IMG/VR virus record: IMGVR_UViG_3300010885_005358
Coordinates: 1 to 39,265 of that record
DNA: 39,265 nt
Direction: 5' to 3' (one strand)
DNA from: a virus
Positions 7,721-16,062 of the stretch are shown here, in pieces. Positions within the stretch are counted from its first letter, which is position 1. Every line of letters starts with the position of its first letter. A model generated the notes under the pieces. It did not search any database, was not told where the DNA came from, and worked only from the letters and a program-made list of their open reading frames with translations. The translations under genes were made by a program, and so were the position numbers.

Positions 7721-8983
7721 TTAAACTCCATCTAACATTGCGTAATTAACCATTTTGTAACCGCTAGGATGGTAATGAACTGCCATAGGCATCACTTTCA
7801 TTACTTCATCTGCCATAACACCTTCAGAATGTTTGCCCCATACATAATCCCATGAGTATTTACCAATACCAAGTGCGTGAGTGCCTATACGTTTAATGTT
7901 AGTTTTTAGTAGTTTGTCAGAGAATTTCATAATTCCTGCTGCCCCTAATGAACCACCCAACCCCATCAATCCACCCATCATTGAGTTATTAGATTGTTGT
8001 GCCGCATTATATTGCCCCATAGCTGCATTATAATTACCTTGTGCAGCACCTAAAAGGTCTGGCCCTGCCACGTTAGCTTGTGTAGGAACATTATTCAATG
8101 TTGGGGATGATACTTGCGTACCACTTCTTAACGCATTAATGACGTTAATAGGTTGCATTTGGTTATAAGCTGCTTGTTGGAACTGTTGTTGGTTAGCACC
8201 CAAGCCTTGAGCATAATTAGCGTTAGTTTGGTTGAACAATTGGTTCTGCGTAGACAAATCTTGTTGGTTCTGCGCTTGGTTTTGACCAAATTGTTGCTGA
8301 TTCGCTTGTAAACCTGCCTGTAAGCCTTGAACGGTTGCATTGTTAAGTAAGTCATTATGCTGTTGACTTAAAGCTGTCTGCGCGTTCTTATATGCTTCCG
8401 AACCTTGCATGATTCCTTGATTTGCTAACTTAGTGTCAGATTGCTCATTTTCACGCTGAATTTGAGGCTGTAATCTGGACATCATAGCATCTTGGTATGA
8501 TTGACCAGGATTATATCCAGTAGTCGGTAAGTTTGAATTTAAGTCGGTTAAATTAGGCGTATAAGCATTACCCATTTGACCAGGTTGAGTAAGTTGGCTT
8601 TGGTCAACACCAGGATGACTTAATACGTCATTAGCATAACCTAATCCACCTTGAGCCGTATTTAATAAGCCTGAATTAAGTGAATTTTGTTGGTTTTGAA
8701 TTTGTTGTTGTTCAGGGGATAATGTAGTAGTTAAGTTGTAAGTAGGATTTCCTGTAGTATCATTTCCTGCTGAAGAATACACCATACTCCCATTGGGGCC
8801 ATATTGGTTTACACGATTAGCTGCTGCGGTAGCTTGTGCCGCTTCTTTATTTCCTGCCGCAGTCGCAGTAGCCGCCCCTGTGTAATCGGGAGCAGGTGGT
8901 GGAGAGGGGGAGCTTTTATTTACAAGCCATCCTCCTGTAACTTTCTTTTCAGGTGCGAAATAAATAGGTTCAAATTTGTTCAT
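7721..8983 (-). CDS. Gln/Asn-rich virion protein with C-terminal S74 intramolecular chaperone
   Basis: 420 residues, with GGAG upstream of the ATG. Residues about 80-330 are extremely rich in Gln and Asn, with many QQQ, NQ and QN runs. After a Gly/Met-rich hydrophobic patch (GGLMGLGGSLGAAG), the last 66 residues look like a Peptidase_S74 domain. It starts S355-D-K-L-L-K360 and goes on with NIKRIG, LGIGKYSWDY, GVMADEV and VNYAML. The Ser and Lys five apart match the self-cleavage dyad of endosialidase-type chaperones, so this tail may trim itself off after assembly. The domain normally sits on trimeric spikes or fibres, so the main body may be a fibre or ejection protein. Confidence 0.75.
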   Translation of the reverse strand: MNKFEPIYFAPEKKVTGGWLVNKSSPSPPPAPDYTGAATATAAGNKEAAQATAAANRVNQYGPNGSMVYSSAGNDTTGNPTYNLTTTLSPEQQQIQNQQNSLNSGLLNTAQGGLGYANDVLSHPGVDQSQLTQPGQMGNAYTPNLTDLNSNLPTTGYNPGQSYQDAMMSRLQPQIQRENEQSDTKLANQGIMQGSEAYKNAQTALSQQHNDLLNNATVQGLQAGLQANQQQFGQNQAQNQQDLSTQNQLFNQTNANYAQGLGANQQQFQQAAYNQMQPINVINALRSGTQVSSPTLNNVPTQANVAGPDLLGAAQGNYNAAMGQYNAAQQSNNSMMGGLMGLGGSLGAAGIMKFSDKLLKTNIKRIGTHALGIGKYSWDYVWGKHSEGVMADEVMKVMPMAVHYHPSGYKMVNYAMLDGV

Positions 8984-9390
8984 TTTTTAATCTCCAACCA
9001 TCTGCAATCTTTTTTAAACATTCCAAGTATCACTAAATCACCTGAAGGTGATGCGCCATGTATTCTTGCATCTTCAGTGAAACCTAACTTTAAGTTAAAC
9101 TGTAATGCGTGGGCATTACCTTCATCTATCAATGCTGTTACTCTATTAACTTTACATTGTTCAAAAGCATAATAGAATACAAACCACAAAAATTCTCTTG
9201 TAAGCCACTTTCTACTCATATCTGATGCAACATGTACATTGATATTTACCCCATTAAACTCATTATATACTACACCTCCAATGAGTTCTCCATCTTTTTC
9301 AATACCTATTCCAACTGATGCACCAAAATTACCAAACTCATTTGTTCTTTTTGCTACCCATTCTACAACTTTATCACCAGTGACTATCAT
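8980..9390 (-). CDS. GNAT-like acetyltransferase encoded among tail genes
   Basis: 136 residues. The order of strands and helices fits a GNAT fold: VGIGIEKDGELIGGVVY (beta), then SRKWLTREFLWFVFYYAFE (helix), then VNRVTALIDEGNAHALQF with LKLGFTEDARI. The Asn-Ala-x-x-Leu and LGF pattern matches the acceptor and CoA region. A small GNAT-like protein next to tail or internal-virion genes is common in T7-like and related podoviruses, where its substrate is unknown. Both ends are coupled: the start overlaps the upstream stop (TAATG) and the stop overlaps the next ATG (ATGA). Confidence 0.8.
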   Translation of the reverse strand: MIVTGDKVVEWVAKRTNEFGNFGASVGIGIEKDGELIGGVVYNEFNGVNINVHVASDMSRKWLTREFLWFVFYYAFEQCKVNRVTALIDEGNAHALQFNLKLGFTEDARIHGASPSGDLVILGMFKKDCRWLEIKK

Positions 9391-10937
9391 TACAACACAG
9401 AACCATTTTCTAACACAAAATCAGTAGAAGTCCAATGTGTTTCAATCCCCAATGTAGCGGATTTAAGTCTTAATGCAGCAGCAAATCCTACCCCATTAAT
9501 ACCTTGCCATGATTTATTAACACCTAGATTACCACCCCAAAAGCTAGTATCCCATAGTGAACTATCCCATAGTCCATAAGATGTACCTGTATAAGACAAT
9601 GTACCTAACAAATCGGTATCGTCAAAATCTATATTCAATCCTGACAAAATAGAAGGTGAGCCACTAGATAATAAGATTGGGCGAACCATTGTCCAACGCT
9701 TTAACTTCCCTCTTGAACCAAAGTAACTAAAGGCTTGTTTAGCATCAGCATTGATATTAGTACCATTATCTGCATTTGTATCCCATGCTTTACATACCAC
9801 ACCATTGCCACCATAATAAGGTTGCTCGCCCCAAATAACCCAACAATTAGCGTTCCATCCTGTCCAATTACACCATGCTTTAGTAATGGTGTTCATCACA
9901 TATTGCTGTTGTTGCCCTATAGCTACTGGGACATTAAGAATAAGCATATTCTCTCTAGCATAGTAAAGTATTTGCCAACCAAATGTAGTGCCATAATCCG
10001 AAGCCGCTTGACTAATGGCTGCGAATATCTTGTCGGTAAGATTAACTCTAGGGTCTAACCTTGAGCTTTGTAGTCCTGCCGCCATAGGGGTTAAGCCATC
10101 TTGTGTCATCAATAGACAGTCACCTGCCCATTTTAATGAGCATCTACGCCCTACAGGTGAACCTATTTGCCATATACCTACTAATGACCATGTTGTAATG
10201 CTAGATGGGTCACTCCCTGTATAAACTAATACTTCGCCATTAGACGTAATAAACACGCAATGGTCATCTACACCTGCACCTGCATCAATAGTCCAGTTTT
10301 CCATAGCCATGATGTAACCACCAAGACGGCATATAGAACTAAAATCTAAGGCTTGAGCTACTCCTGCTATGCTTGATGATGGTAAATACCACACTTTTAA
10401 TGTATCTTTCTGTACTAGCCAAATACGACTTTTAGCAAGGTTTATACTAATGCAAGTAGAAGTATCTACCCCTGTAATATCATGTGTACCATCACCATCA
10501 ATCCACCATGTAGAACCATTGTAGCCACGTAGCTTATTTGCGCCATTAACTGCCATGACATAACTACCACCTGCGGTAGTGATATTGGTATATTGAAACC
10601 TAGCATTGGTAAGTGTAGTGACTACTGGTGCGCCTACTGCCCCACCTGCTGTTACATCATATATACTGTTAGTAGCACCATTGACACTTACTGCAAATAG
10701 CTTACTACTAGCACCACCTGAATAATTAATTAAGGTTTCTACTTGACCAGGCAACCCTGTAGCCCAGTTAGAATACCCTTTTCTTACACGTACATCTGAT
10801 ACTGTAGGATACCAATTAGTCAGATATACCGCATCTGTTGACTTCATTTCTGAAATAGAATCTCGTGCGTTCCACCCACCAATTGGCGAGGGGATTGATG
10901 CTACTGTTGCACTAGCTTTACCGCCTAATTTAGCCAT
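9390..10937 (-). CDS. Tail tube/nozzle-type beta-propeller structural protein
   Basis: 515 residues with a GAGGAA ribosome site. The start, SIPSPIGGWNARDSISEM, then AVYLTNWYPTVSDVRVRKGY, is typical of a conserved podoviral tail protein. The body alternates short beta strands with Trp- and Gly-rich turns, and repeated blocks such as VYTGSDPSSITTWSLVG suggest a beta-propeller, as in nozzle proteins at the tip of short tails. It lies between the adaptor-like gene and the internal virion genes. The exact position in the virion is inferred. Confidence 0.72.
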   Translation of the reverse strand: MAKLGGKASATVASIPSPIGGWNARDSISEMKSTDAVYLTNWYPTVSDVRVRKGYSNWATGLPGQVETLINYSGGASSKLFAVSVNGATNSIYDVTAGGAVGAPVVTTLTNARFQYTNITTAGGSYVMAVNGANKLRGYNGSTWWIDGDGTHDITGVDTSTCISINLAKSRIWLVQKDTLKVWYLPSSSIAGVAQALDFSSICRLGGYIMAMENWTIDAGAGVDDHCVFITSNGEVLVYTGSDPSSITTWSLVGIWQIGSPVGRRCSLKWAGDCLLMTQDGLTPMAAGLQSSRLDPRVNLTDKIFAAISQAASDYGTTFGWQILYYARENMLILNVPVAIGQQQQYVMNTITKAWCNWTGWNANCWVIWGEQPYYGGNGVVCKAWDTNADNGTNINADAKQAFSYFGSRGKLKRWTMVRPILLSSGSPSILSGLNIDFDDTDLLGTLSYTGTSYGLWDSSLWDTSFWGGNLGVNKSWQGINGVGFAAALRLKSATLGIETHWTSTDFVLENGSVL

Positions 10938-10950
10938 CTTTAAGTTCCTC

Positions 10951-10980
10951 TTGCATAGCGTTTAACACTTATGCTATACT
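10951..10980 (+). promoter_or_regulatory. Sigma70-like promoter for the HNH endonuclease gene
   Basis: TTGCAT at 10951-10956, an 18-bp spacer, and TATACT at 10975-10980. Expected transcription start is near 10986-10988, just upstream of the plus-strand endonuclease gene and opposite to the surrounding late operon. It would let this gene be expressed on its own. Confidence 0.5.
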
Positions 10981-10981
10981 T

Positions 10982-11002
10982 CCCCATATCAAACATATGG
11001 GG
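10982..11002 (+). promoter_or_regulatory. Hairpin covering the ribosome site of the HNH gene
   Basis: CCCCATAT (10982-10989) and ATATGGGG (10995-11002) are a perfect 8-bp inverted repeat with a 5-nt loop. The right arm includes the GGGG Shine-Dalgarno bases for the ATG at 11009. A transcript starting further upstream would hide the ribosome site. A transcript from the promoter at 10951-10980 would start inside the left arm and leave the site open. Confidence 0.6.
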
Positions 11003-11008
11003 AATATC

Positions 11009-11491
11009 ATGGAACAATGGAAAGATATAGTTGGTTATGAAGATTTGTACCAAGTTTCTAACTTTGGAAATATTCGTTCCAAAAAAAGTGGAAAACTTAA
11101 ATCCATTTGCCTTAATAAAACAGAAAATAGACCATTCCTTTCTTTGTGGAAAGAAAATAAAATTAAAATATTTAAACCACATACTCTTGTTATGACAGCA
11201 TTTATTAGTCCAAGACCTGATGGTATGGAATGTTGTCATAATGATGGTAATCCATTTAATAATCATATTTCCAATCTTAGATGGGATACTGCATCTAGTA
11301 ATCAAGCTGATAGAGTTAGACATGGAACATCCAATCGTGGCGAAAGATGTGGCTCTGCAAAACTTACTGAACTTCAAGTTATTGCAATACGAAATGACAA
11401 TAGACTTCAGCGTATTATAGCAAAAGAATATGGCGTTCGTGAAAGCCAAATAAGCCGTATTAAAAATGGAGTTAGATGGGCGCATATTTAA
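11009..11491 (+). CDS. Free-standing HNH homing endonuclease (NUMOD4-HNH-HTH)
   Basis: 160 residues from the ATG at 11009, which has GGGGA 6 nt upstream. An in-frame ATG at 10997 overlaps the hairpin and has no ribosome site. Domains in order: a NUMOD4-type start (EQWKDIVGYEDLYQVSNFG NIRS, about 1-25), an HNH core with MECCHNDGNPFNNHISNLRW (about 72-91), and a C-terminal HTH or NUMOD region (VIAIRNDNRLQRIIAKEYGV, then SQISRIKNG). It is on the opposite strand, opens a roughly 550-bp gap in an otherwise tightly packed tail operon, and overlaps the stop of the minus-strand gene by 4 bp. This is the signature of a homing insertion. Confidence 0.93.
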   Translation: MEQWKDIVGYEDLYQVSNFGNIRSKKSGKLKSICLNKTENRPFLSLWKENKIKIFKPHTLVMTAFISPRPDGMECCHNDGNPFNNHISNLRWDTASSNQADRVRHGTSNRGERCGSAKLTELQVIAIRNDNRLQRIIAKEYGVRESQISRIKNGVRWAHI

Positions 11492-12393
11492 GTGCCATAG
11501 GATGAGTCTGGAATATTAGCCCAACCAACCAACACTTGTGATGGTTTAGCGGCAAAACTCAATGTCGCTGCCCCTGTATCTTCAGCTTTAGCTACATTCA
11601 AATAACGGATATAATCACGCACAATATTAGTTGAATCAAAACCTTTAATCTCAAAGTATTTCTTTTTGGTTAAAAGTATCATCAATCTAGTAACAAACAT
11701 GAATGTGTCGGTATCTGCTTGGAATGAGCTTTGAGCCACTCCTGAAGCAGATGTAGCCCAACCATTACTAATATACTCAAACCCTAAATATTCAGAAGTG
11801 CTGACAATTGGCCATATTTGAAAGGTAGTACCTAACATTCTCCAACGTAAACGTGGGCCAGTAGCGATATATCCTGACTTTAACCATTGCCATTGTTGCG
11901 CTGATTCTGGGCCAAGCATTTCCCAATGTTTAGTCTTATCCCATTGAGTGCGGTCAACCATGCGGTCATAGTCAGAGGGTAAACTGTATTTTTGCTGACC
12001 AAATGTGAAGGTATTAGTTGAAGCTGTAACTGTAGCAACTTGTGAGAGCGTTACTTGTGTGGCAGAGTCAACGCTTAGAATGTAAGTATCTTGAGGAATA
12101 CCTGAACCTGTTACCATGTAAGTACCAGCCACCAACCCAACGGTTGTATCAATCCCCGTGACAATTGCCGAGCCTACCGTTGTTGTGGCTACTGACTGAT
12201 GCCATTGGGTGGTGAACCGATATTCTTTATCCAATCCTCTCCAATTATGTTCCATACATAATTCAGTACCAGCAGCGTTCATTAGGGCAAGAATTTGAAT
12301 AACATCTTGGCTTGTATTCCCTACTACAAAAGCAATAGGGGGTAGTCCTAATTCGTTAGCTACTGCTTGTGCTACGGAGAGCATTGTAGTCAT
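11488..12393 (-). CDS. Head-to-tail adaptor / tail tube protein
   Basis: 301 residues with an AAGGACA ribosome site. The N-terminal helices (SVAQAVANELGLPP, then DVIQILALMNAAGTELCMEHNW) resemble the adaptor fold seen in T7 gp11-like and related podoviral proteins. A beta-rich insert (about 65-130) follows, then YSLPSDYDRMVDRTQWD and a Trp-rich stretch. In late-gene order it comes after the capsid genes and before the nozzle-type protein, which fits a ring between portal and nozzle. Assignment is from pattern and position, not from a search. Confidence 0.68.
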   Translation of the reverse strand: MTTMLSVAQAVANELGLPPIAFVVGNTSQDVIQILALMNAAGTELCMEHNWRGLDKEYRFTTQWHQSVATTTVGSAIVTGIDTTVGLVAGTYMVTGSGIPQDTYILSVDSATQVTLSQVATVTASTNTFTFGQQKYSLPSDYDRMVDRTQWDKTKHWEMLGPESAQQWQWLKSGYIATGPRLRWRMLGTTFQIWPIVSTSEYLGFEYISNGWATSASGVAQSSFQADTDTFMFVTRLMILLTKKKYFEIKGFDSTNIVRDYIRYLNVAKAEDTGAATLSFAAKPSQVLVGWANIPDSSYGT

Positions 12394-12411
12394 GGTATTG
12401 TCCTTGCCTTA

Positions 12412-13074
12412 TTAAAACGCTACATCCGATTCAACTTCTTCAGTAGTCTTTTTACCAAAATTAGGATTACCACGTTTCTTTGGTTCATCCTTTGTGGCAG
12501 TGGCGGCAAGGAGTTGCGCCATTTGCTCTTGCATCTTTGCTATTTTAGCATCTGTTTCAGCCTTAATGCTAGCATTTTCTTCACGTAATGTCTTTATCTC
12601 TTCATCTTGTTTTGCAAGATTTCCTTCTTCACTTGCTATTTTAAGGTAATTTTGCGCTCTTGTCCTGAAGGTAAATGCGTTCATTCCTGCCTTCATCCCC
12701 AAGTTTTGCAATTGGGCATCTGAAGCTGTGGCAATAGATTCTACAGTATAGAACTTAATTGCACGTAATTCCTCTGCCATAGCAGGGGTTACTAATGGCC
12801 ATTCACTTACAGGTGTCCCTATGTTACGAGGGTCATCACCATGTTTATTCTTGTAGTACGCCCATTGTATAGGGAAGCGTTGTTTGTGGTCTTCACGCAC
12901 CTCTGCGTCAACTGTAAGGGTACTATCACCAGGGACATAGATAGTAATCATATCTACATCCATAAAAATAGGGCGACCTTCTGCGTTACTGGCAAACTCA
13001 TTCTTAATTGGCTTGCTGTAAAATCGTACTGCTAAACGTGAATCTGCATTTTGCACATCTGATTCTATACCCAT
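12412..13074 (-). CDS. Conserved phage protein with C-terminal coiled coil
   Basis: 220 residues with GGAG before the ATG. The N-terminal half carries the conserved sequence RFYSKPIKNEFASNAEGRP, then VPGDSTLTVDAEVREDHKQR and FPIQWAYYKN. I recognise this from hypothetical proteins of many podoviruses and siphoviruses. A helix-hairpin-helix-like part (ESIATASDAQLQNLGMKAGM, about 114-133) follows, then a coiled coil (about 145-190) and a Lys-rich tail. It is probably a virion or assembly protein, since it sits between capsid and tail genes. The biochemical role is unknown. Confidence 0.65.
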   Translation of the reverse strand: MGIESDVQNADSRLAVRFYSKPIKNEFASNAEGRPIFMDVDMITIYVPGDSTLTVDAEVREDHKQRFPIQWAYYKNKHGDDPRNIGTPVSEWPLVTPAMAEELRAIKFYTVESIATASDAQLQNLGMKAGMNAFTFRTRAQNYLKIASEEGNLAKQDEEIKTLREENASIKAETDAKIAKMQEQMAQLLAATATKDEPKKRGNPNFGKKTTEEVESDVAF

Positions 13075-13095
13075 TTTAATTCTCCAAGTAGTTGG

Positions 13096-14418
13096 TTAAT
13101 TTGCTACATAAAACATTGATGAAATTTCTTCTTCTTCACTCCAATTAACAATATAGCCCATCTTTGAAAATAGGGCTTTCCACCATGAATAAGGTTCTAC
13201 TGTTAAATGTAAATCTTGACCAATTAATTCCCCACAAATATCGTGTACGGTTGATATTTGAAAGAAACATGAGTCACATGAGTCCATTATATTTCGTATT
13301 ACTGTTTCTACAAGTTCTGGCTGAATATGCTCCATTACGTCTGTACAGTACCCATAATGACCAGTTAAGATAATATTCTCTGTCATATCGCATACTAAAA
13401 ATGGGAATGACTTACAATCCCTATCCCTACAGTTTTCAGCAAAGTCTATTTGTTGCACGTTTAAATCGTGCCTAATATCTTTAATAGCTTTAGAGCCTCT
13501 ACCAGTACCACAGCCGTAATCAATGACTACTGCATTATGTTTAGGGTGAACTATATCTAAGAATGTTTGAGCGACTATCTCACCAGGACTTACATGGCGA
13601 TACTCTGAATGTGTCCACATGGCTTCATATTTAGACTTTTCATCAGGGTAAATTTCAGGTTCAGGGATAGGGGGCTGTCTACGTACTACAGCAGGTAATA
13701 AACCATCCCCATCTACTGTAATGGTACAACCTTTATCTATTAAGTCATTAGATAGAATCGGGAATAACTCTGCCTGTTTAGCCATAGCAATACTAGCTTT
13801 ATATCTAGTGCCGTCTAAAGTAACGTAGCAACAAGAATCATTCTCATTTAGCGACTGCTTAAATGCGTGACCCATCTTGTTGCGATAACTTGAATCATAG
13901 CCAAATAAGTGAATAAATCTATATCCTAAAGTATAGACTAAGCACATGGCAGATAACCCTACAGTAGTGCCACCACCGATTTGAGAATACTCAAAATCTA
14001 CAACTGGCTCTGTGCCTTCTAATTCTGGGATATATGGTTGCCATAAGGTAACTTTACCTTTGGCGGATTTAAATGCGGATGGATGGCATTGTGCTGATAA
14101 TAGGTACTCATTTGCATGACCTATGAAGAACTTGTTTTCTTCTCTAGCATCTACCATTACAGTGTAATCTACTTCAATACCTTGCTCTTCTAGGTATTTT
14201 GCTGCCCCATTAAGGGCGAATATCTTTTGTCCTAAACTCTTTCTCCAACGGATAGAATCAAGACAATCTGCTACTGATGGGCCACTGCCAACAATAATGG
14301 CATGACCATCATGCGGTTTTTCCATCTTAACCCAAGATATATCTAGCTTTGAGTTAGTTTCAATCTGTTTCTGTAACGTATCTATGTCGGTATTACATTC
14401 TACGATAATGTCGTTCAT
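13096..14418 (-). CDS. DUF115 (MptE/Maf-like) - SAM methyltransferase fusion protein
   Basis: 440 residues from the ATG at 14418, which has AGAGG just before it. An upstream in-frame ATG at 14442 lacks a ribosome site. Residues about 38-245 match DUF115: IIVGSGPSVADCLDSI, FALNGAAKYL, VMVDAREEN, IGGGTTVGLSAMCL and LFGYDSSY. This Rossmann-like family includes archaeal 6-hydroxymethylpterin diphosphokinase and Maf flagellin glycosylation factors. Residues about 262-440 form a class I methyltransferase, with motif I at VVIDYGCGTGRG (about 298-308) and later YCTDVMEHIQPE. It lies in the late operon right after the capsid terminator. The substrate is unknown: surface sugars, virion proteins or nucleotides are all possible. 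Confidence 0.8.
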   Translation of the reverse strand: MNDIIVECNTDIDTLQKQIETNSKLDISWVKMEKPHDGHAIIVGSGPSVADCLDSIRWRKSLGQKIFALNGAAKYLEEQGIEVDYTVMVDAREENKFFIGHANEYLLSAQCHPSAFKSAKGKVTLWQPYIPELEGTEPVVDFEYSQIGGGTTVGLSAMCLVYTLGYRFIHLFGYDSSYRNKMGHAFKQSLNENDSCCYVTLDGTRYKASIAMAKQAELFPILSNDLIDKGCTITVDGDGLLPAVVRRQPPIPEPEIYPDEKSKYEAMWTHSEYRHVSPGEIVAQTFLDIVHPKHNAVVIDYGCGTGRGSKAIKDIRHDLNVQQIDFAENCRDRDCKSFPFLVCDMTENIILTGHYGYCTDVMEHIQPELVETVIRNIMDSCDSCFFQISTVHDICGELIGQDLHLTVEPYSWWKALFSKMGYIVNWSEEEEISSMFYVAN

Positions 14419-14450
14419 TTTAGCCTCTGCAAGTAGTTGCATTAGTTAAT

Positions 14451-14479
14451 AAAAAAGGGAGAGAGATTACCTCTCTCCC
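14451..14479 (-). terminator. Intrinsic terminator behind the capsid genes
   Basis: On the minus strand GGGAGAGAG (14479-14471), a 5-nt loop, CTCTCTCCC (14465-14457), then six T (14456-14451). The stem is a perfect 9 bp. It follows the capsid and decoration genes and would lower transcription into the tail genes. Confidence 0.88.
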
Positions 14480-14497
14480 CTTGCCTTACTATATTAC

Positions 14498-15034
14498 TTA
14501 GGTAATACGACCCATCATGTGTGGGCGATTAATTGTAACAGCAATAGTAGTTGTTGCTGAAGCAATTGAAGTAGTATTAGCTGTACGTGCGCCAATGATT
14601 TGAACACCAGAAGCGTTCTTACCAATAACACCTGTAGAAATAAAGCCAATAGCTTGCTTGTTGGTAAACTTAACAGTAGTTTTCTTAACAACTGCTGTAC
14701 CACCAATTTGATACCAACCAAATTGAGCGGCAGTAGCGGCAGACATAGAAACTGCTAAAGGCATACCTGATTTGTTGACTGTTGCGGCTGTTGGAATAGT
14801 TGGTACAAAAGTCGTACCATCATATTGAACAACTGCGCCTATTGCATTTGAAGCAACACCAGTTAAGAGGATAAATTCTCCGTCACCGTATGTTGGGTCA
14901 TTAGCAGTAACAATCATGCCAAGTTTGGCAGGGATTGAAGGAACGACTGTAGCAGAGTTTGCTGTTGTTTGACCTACGTCAACACCTGCAATCAATGGTA
15001 AGCCTAAGAATGGTGCGGTAATTGTAAATGCCAT
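14498..15034 (-). CDS. Capsid decoration / head-associated protein candidate
   Basis: 178 residues, directly downstream of the major capsid gene with a 12-bp gap. The sequence is rich in Ala, Thr, Val, Gly and Ile with few charges, and predicts mostly beta strands. It starts MAFTITAPFLGLPLIAGVDV and ends in a Thr/Ser-rich stretch before RPHMMGRIT. Position and composition fit a decoration or stabilising protein. A strong terminator follows, so it is expressed together with the capsid protein at high level. Confidence 0.65.
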   Translation of the reverse strand: MAFTITAPFLGLPLIAGVDVGQTTANSATVVPSIPAKLGMIVTANDPTYGDGEFILLTGVASNAIGAVVQYDGTTFVPTIPTAATVNKSGMPLAVSMSAATAAQFGWYQIGGTAVVKKTTVKFTNKQAIGFISTGVIGKNASGVQIIGARTANTTSIASATTTIAVTINRPHMMGRIT

Positions 15035-15046
15035 GATAATCTCCTA

Positions 15047-16039
15047 TTAAGCTTTAAGAACGCCCTGGAACTGCGCTCCAGAACAAGTCATGTTACCAGC
15101 CCAACCAATGAGTTTAACAATCGCATCTTGGTTAATTGCTTGACGCTCACCACCAATAGGCACGAAGTTACGGTCTTTGTGAGGGCGTAAGAAAATGTAC
15201 TTAGTATTCAAGAACCACATATGGTTTGCAGTAGCGTTACCACCGATACCACCATCTAGTACCACGTCAGCAGATGTACCGCCACCGTAAAATTTCAATG
15301 AAGCAAAACCAGCAGCACCTTCGTCAGCAGAAGCAATACGTTGGATAGCTTGTAATGAGTTCACATACAATGAGTAGTAGTTGTTATCAGCAACAATCAA
15401 GTCAGCTTTATCATTACCACGAACTAATTGAATAGCTAGTGAAGTCATGTATTGTTGAATGTTTGCAGCAGAAACAGCAGCACCACCATTGGTAACACCT
15501 GAATAACTTACGTTTTTCCAGAAAGCCCATGTTGAACGGTCAATACCACCATAAGTGTTTGTATTTGTATCAGCTACGGCTGCGGCTAAACCAGTGATGT
15601 TTTTACCACCATTACCAGTACCATCTAAATAGATGTCACCAGCAATACGGTTTAACAAACGTGCTTCTGAAACATTCATACGACCATCTAACAAGTCAAT
15701 GATTGCTTCTTTGCCACTGTTTTGCAACATTTCAAGACCTGACATTGTAACAGCGTCAGCGTATTGAGTAATTGAATATTGAGCAGCACTAATTGGGCTG
15801 TCAGGGCTGATATTAATCAGTTCATATCCTGAATAGCTATTAGCGTTGTTAGTTGTAGTATCGTTATACATGATTTCTTCAAGAATCACGTTACCACCAC
15901 TAAAAGGGCGAACATTACCACGCTCTTTCAGGCGTTTAAGTAAAGCGTTATTGTTCGTTAAGTTGTCTGCCAAAGCCCCTGAACGGTTTTGGATTGTTGT
16001 TGCTATAATATCGGTAATAGAACTATTGGCAAATGCCAT
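15047..16039 (-). CDS. Major capsid protein
   Basis: 330 residues with a strong AGGAGAT ribosome site. It comes after the scaffold candidate and before the decoration candidate, as is usual. The protein begins MAFANSSITDIIATTIQNRS, and has an N-terminal arm with LKRLKERGNVRPFSGGNVIL (about 35-54). The core has SISAAQYSITQYADAV-like and LLDGRMNVSEARLLNRIAGD sequences, then a long Gly/Ala/Asn segment. This pattern matches the HK97-fold major capsid family seen in podoviruses and siphoviruses of proteobacteria. The exact family was not checked by search. Confidence 0.85.
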   Translation of the reverse strand: MAFANSSITDIIATTIQNRSGALADNLTNNNALLKRLKERGNVRPFSGGNVILEEIMYNDTTTNNANSYSGYELINISPDSPISAAQYSITQYADAVTMSGLEMLQNSGKEAIIDLLDGRMNVSEARLLNRIAGDIYLDGTGNGGKNITGLAAAVADTNTNTYGGIDRSTWAFWKNVSYSGVTNGGAAVSAANIQQYMTSLAIQLVRGNDKADLIVADNNYYSLYVNSLQAIQRIASADEGAAGFASLKFYGGGTSADVVLDGGIGGNATANHMWFLNTKYIFLRPHKDRNFVPIGGERQAINQDAIVKLIGWAGNMTCSGAQFQGVLKA

Positions 16040-16062
16040 AATAATCTCCTAAATGAGTCTAA

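Noticed and set aside
10940-11485. 181-codon minus-strand frame opposite the HNH gene
   Set aside because: It is a mirror of the endonuclease gene. The plus-strand protein has clear NUMOD4 and HNH motifs, and the mirror has none.
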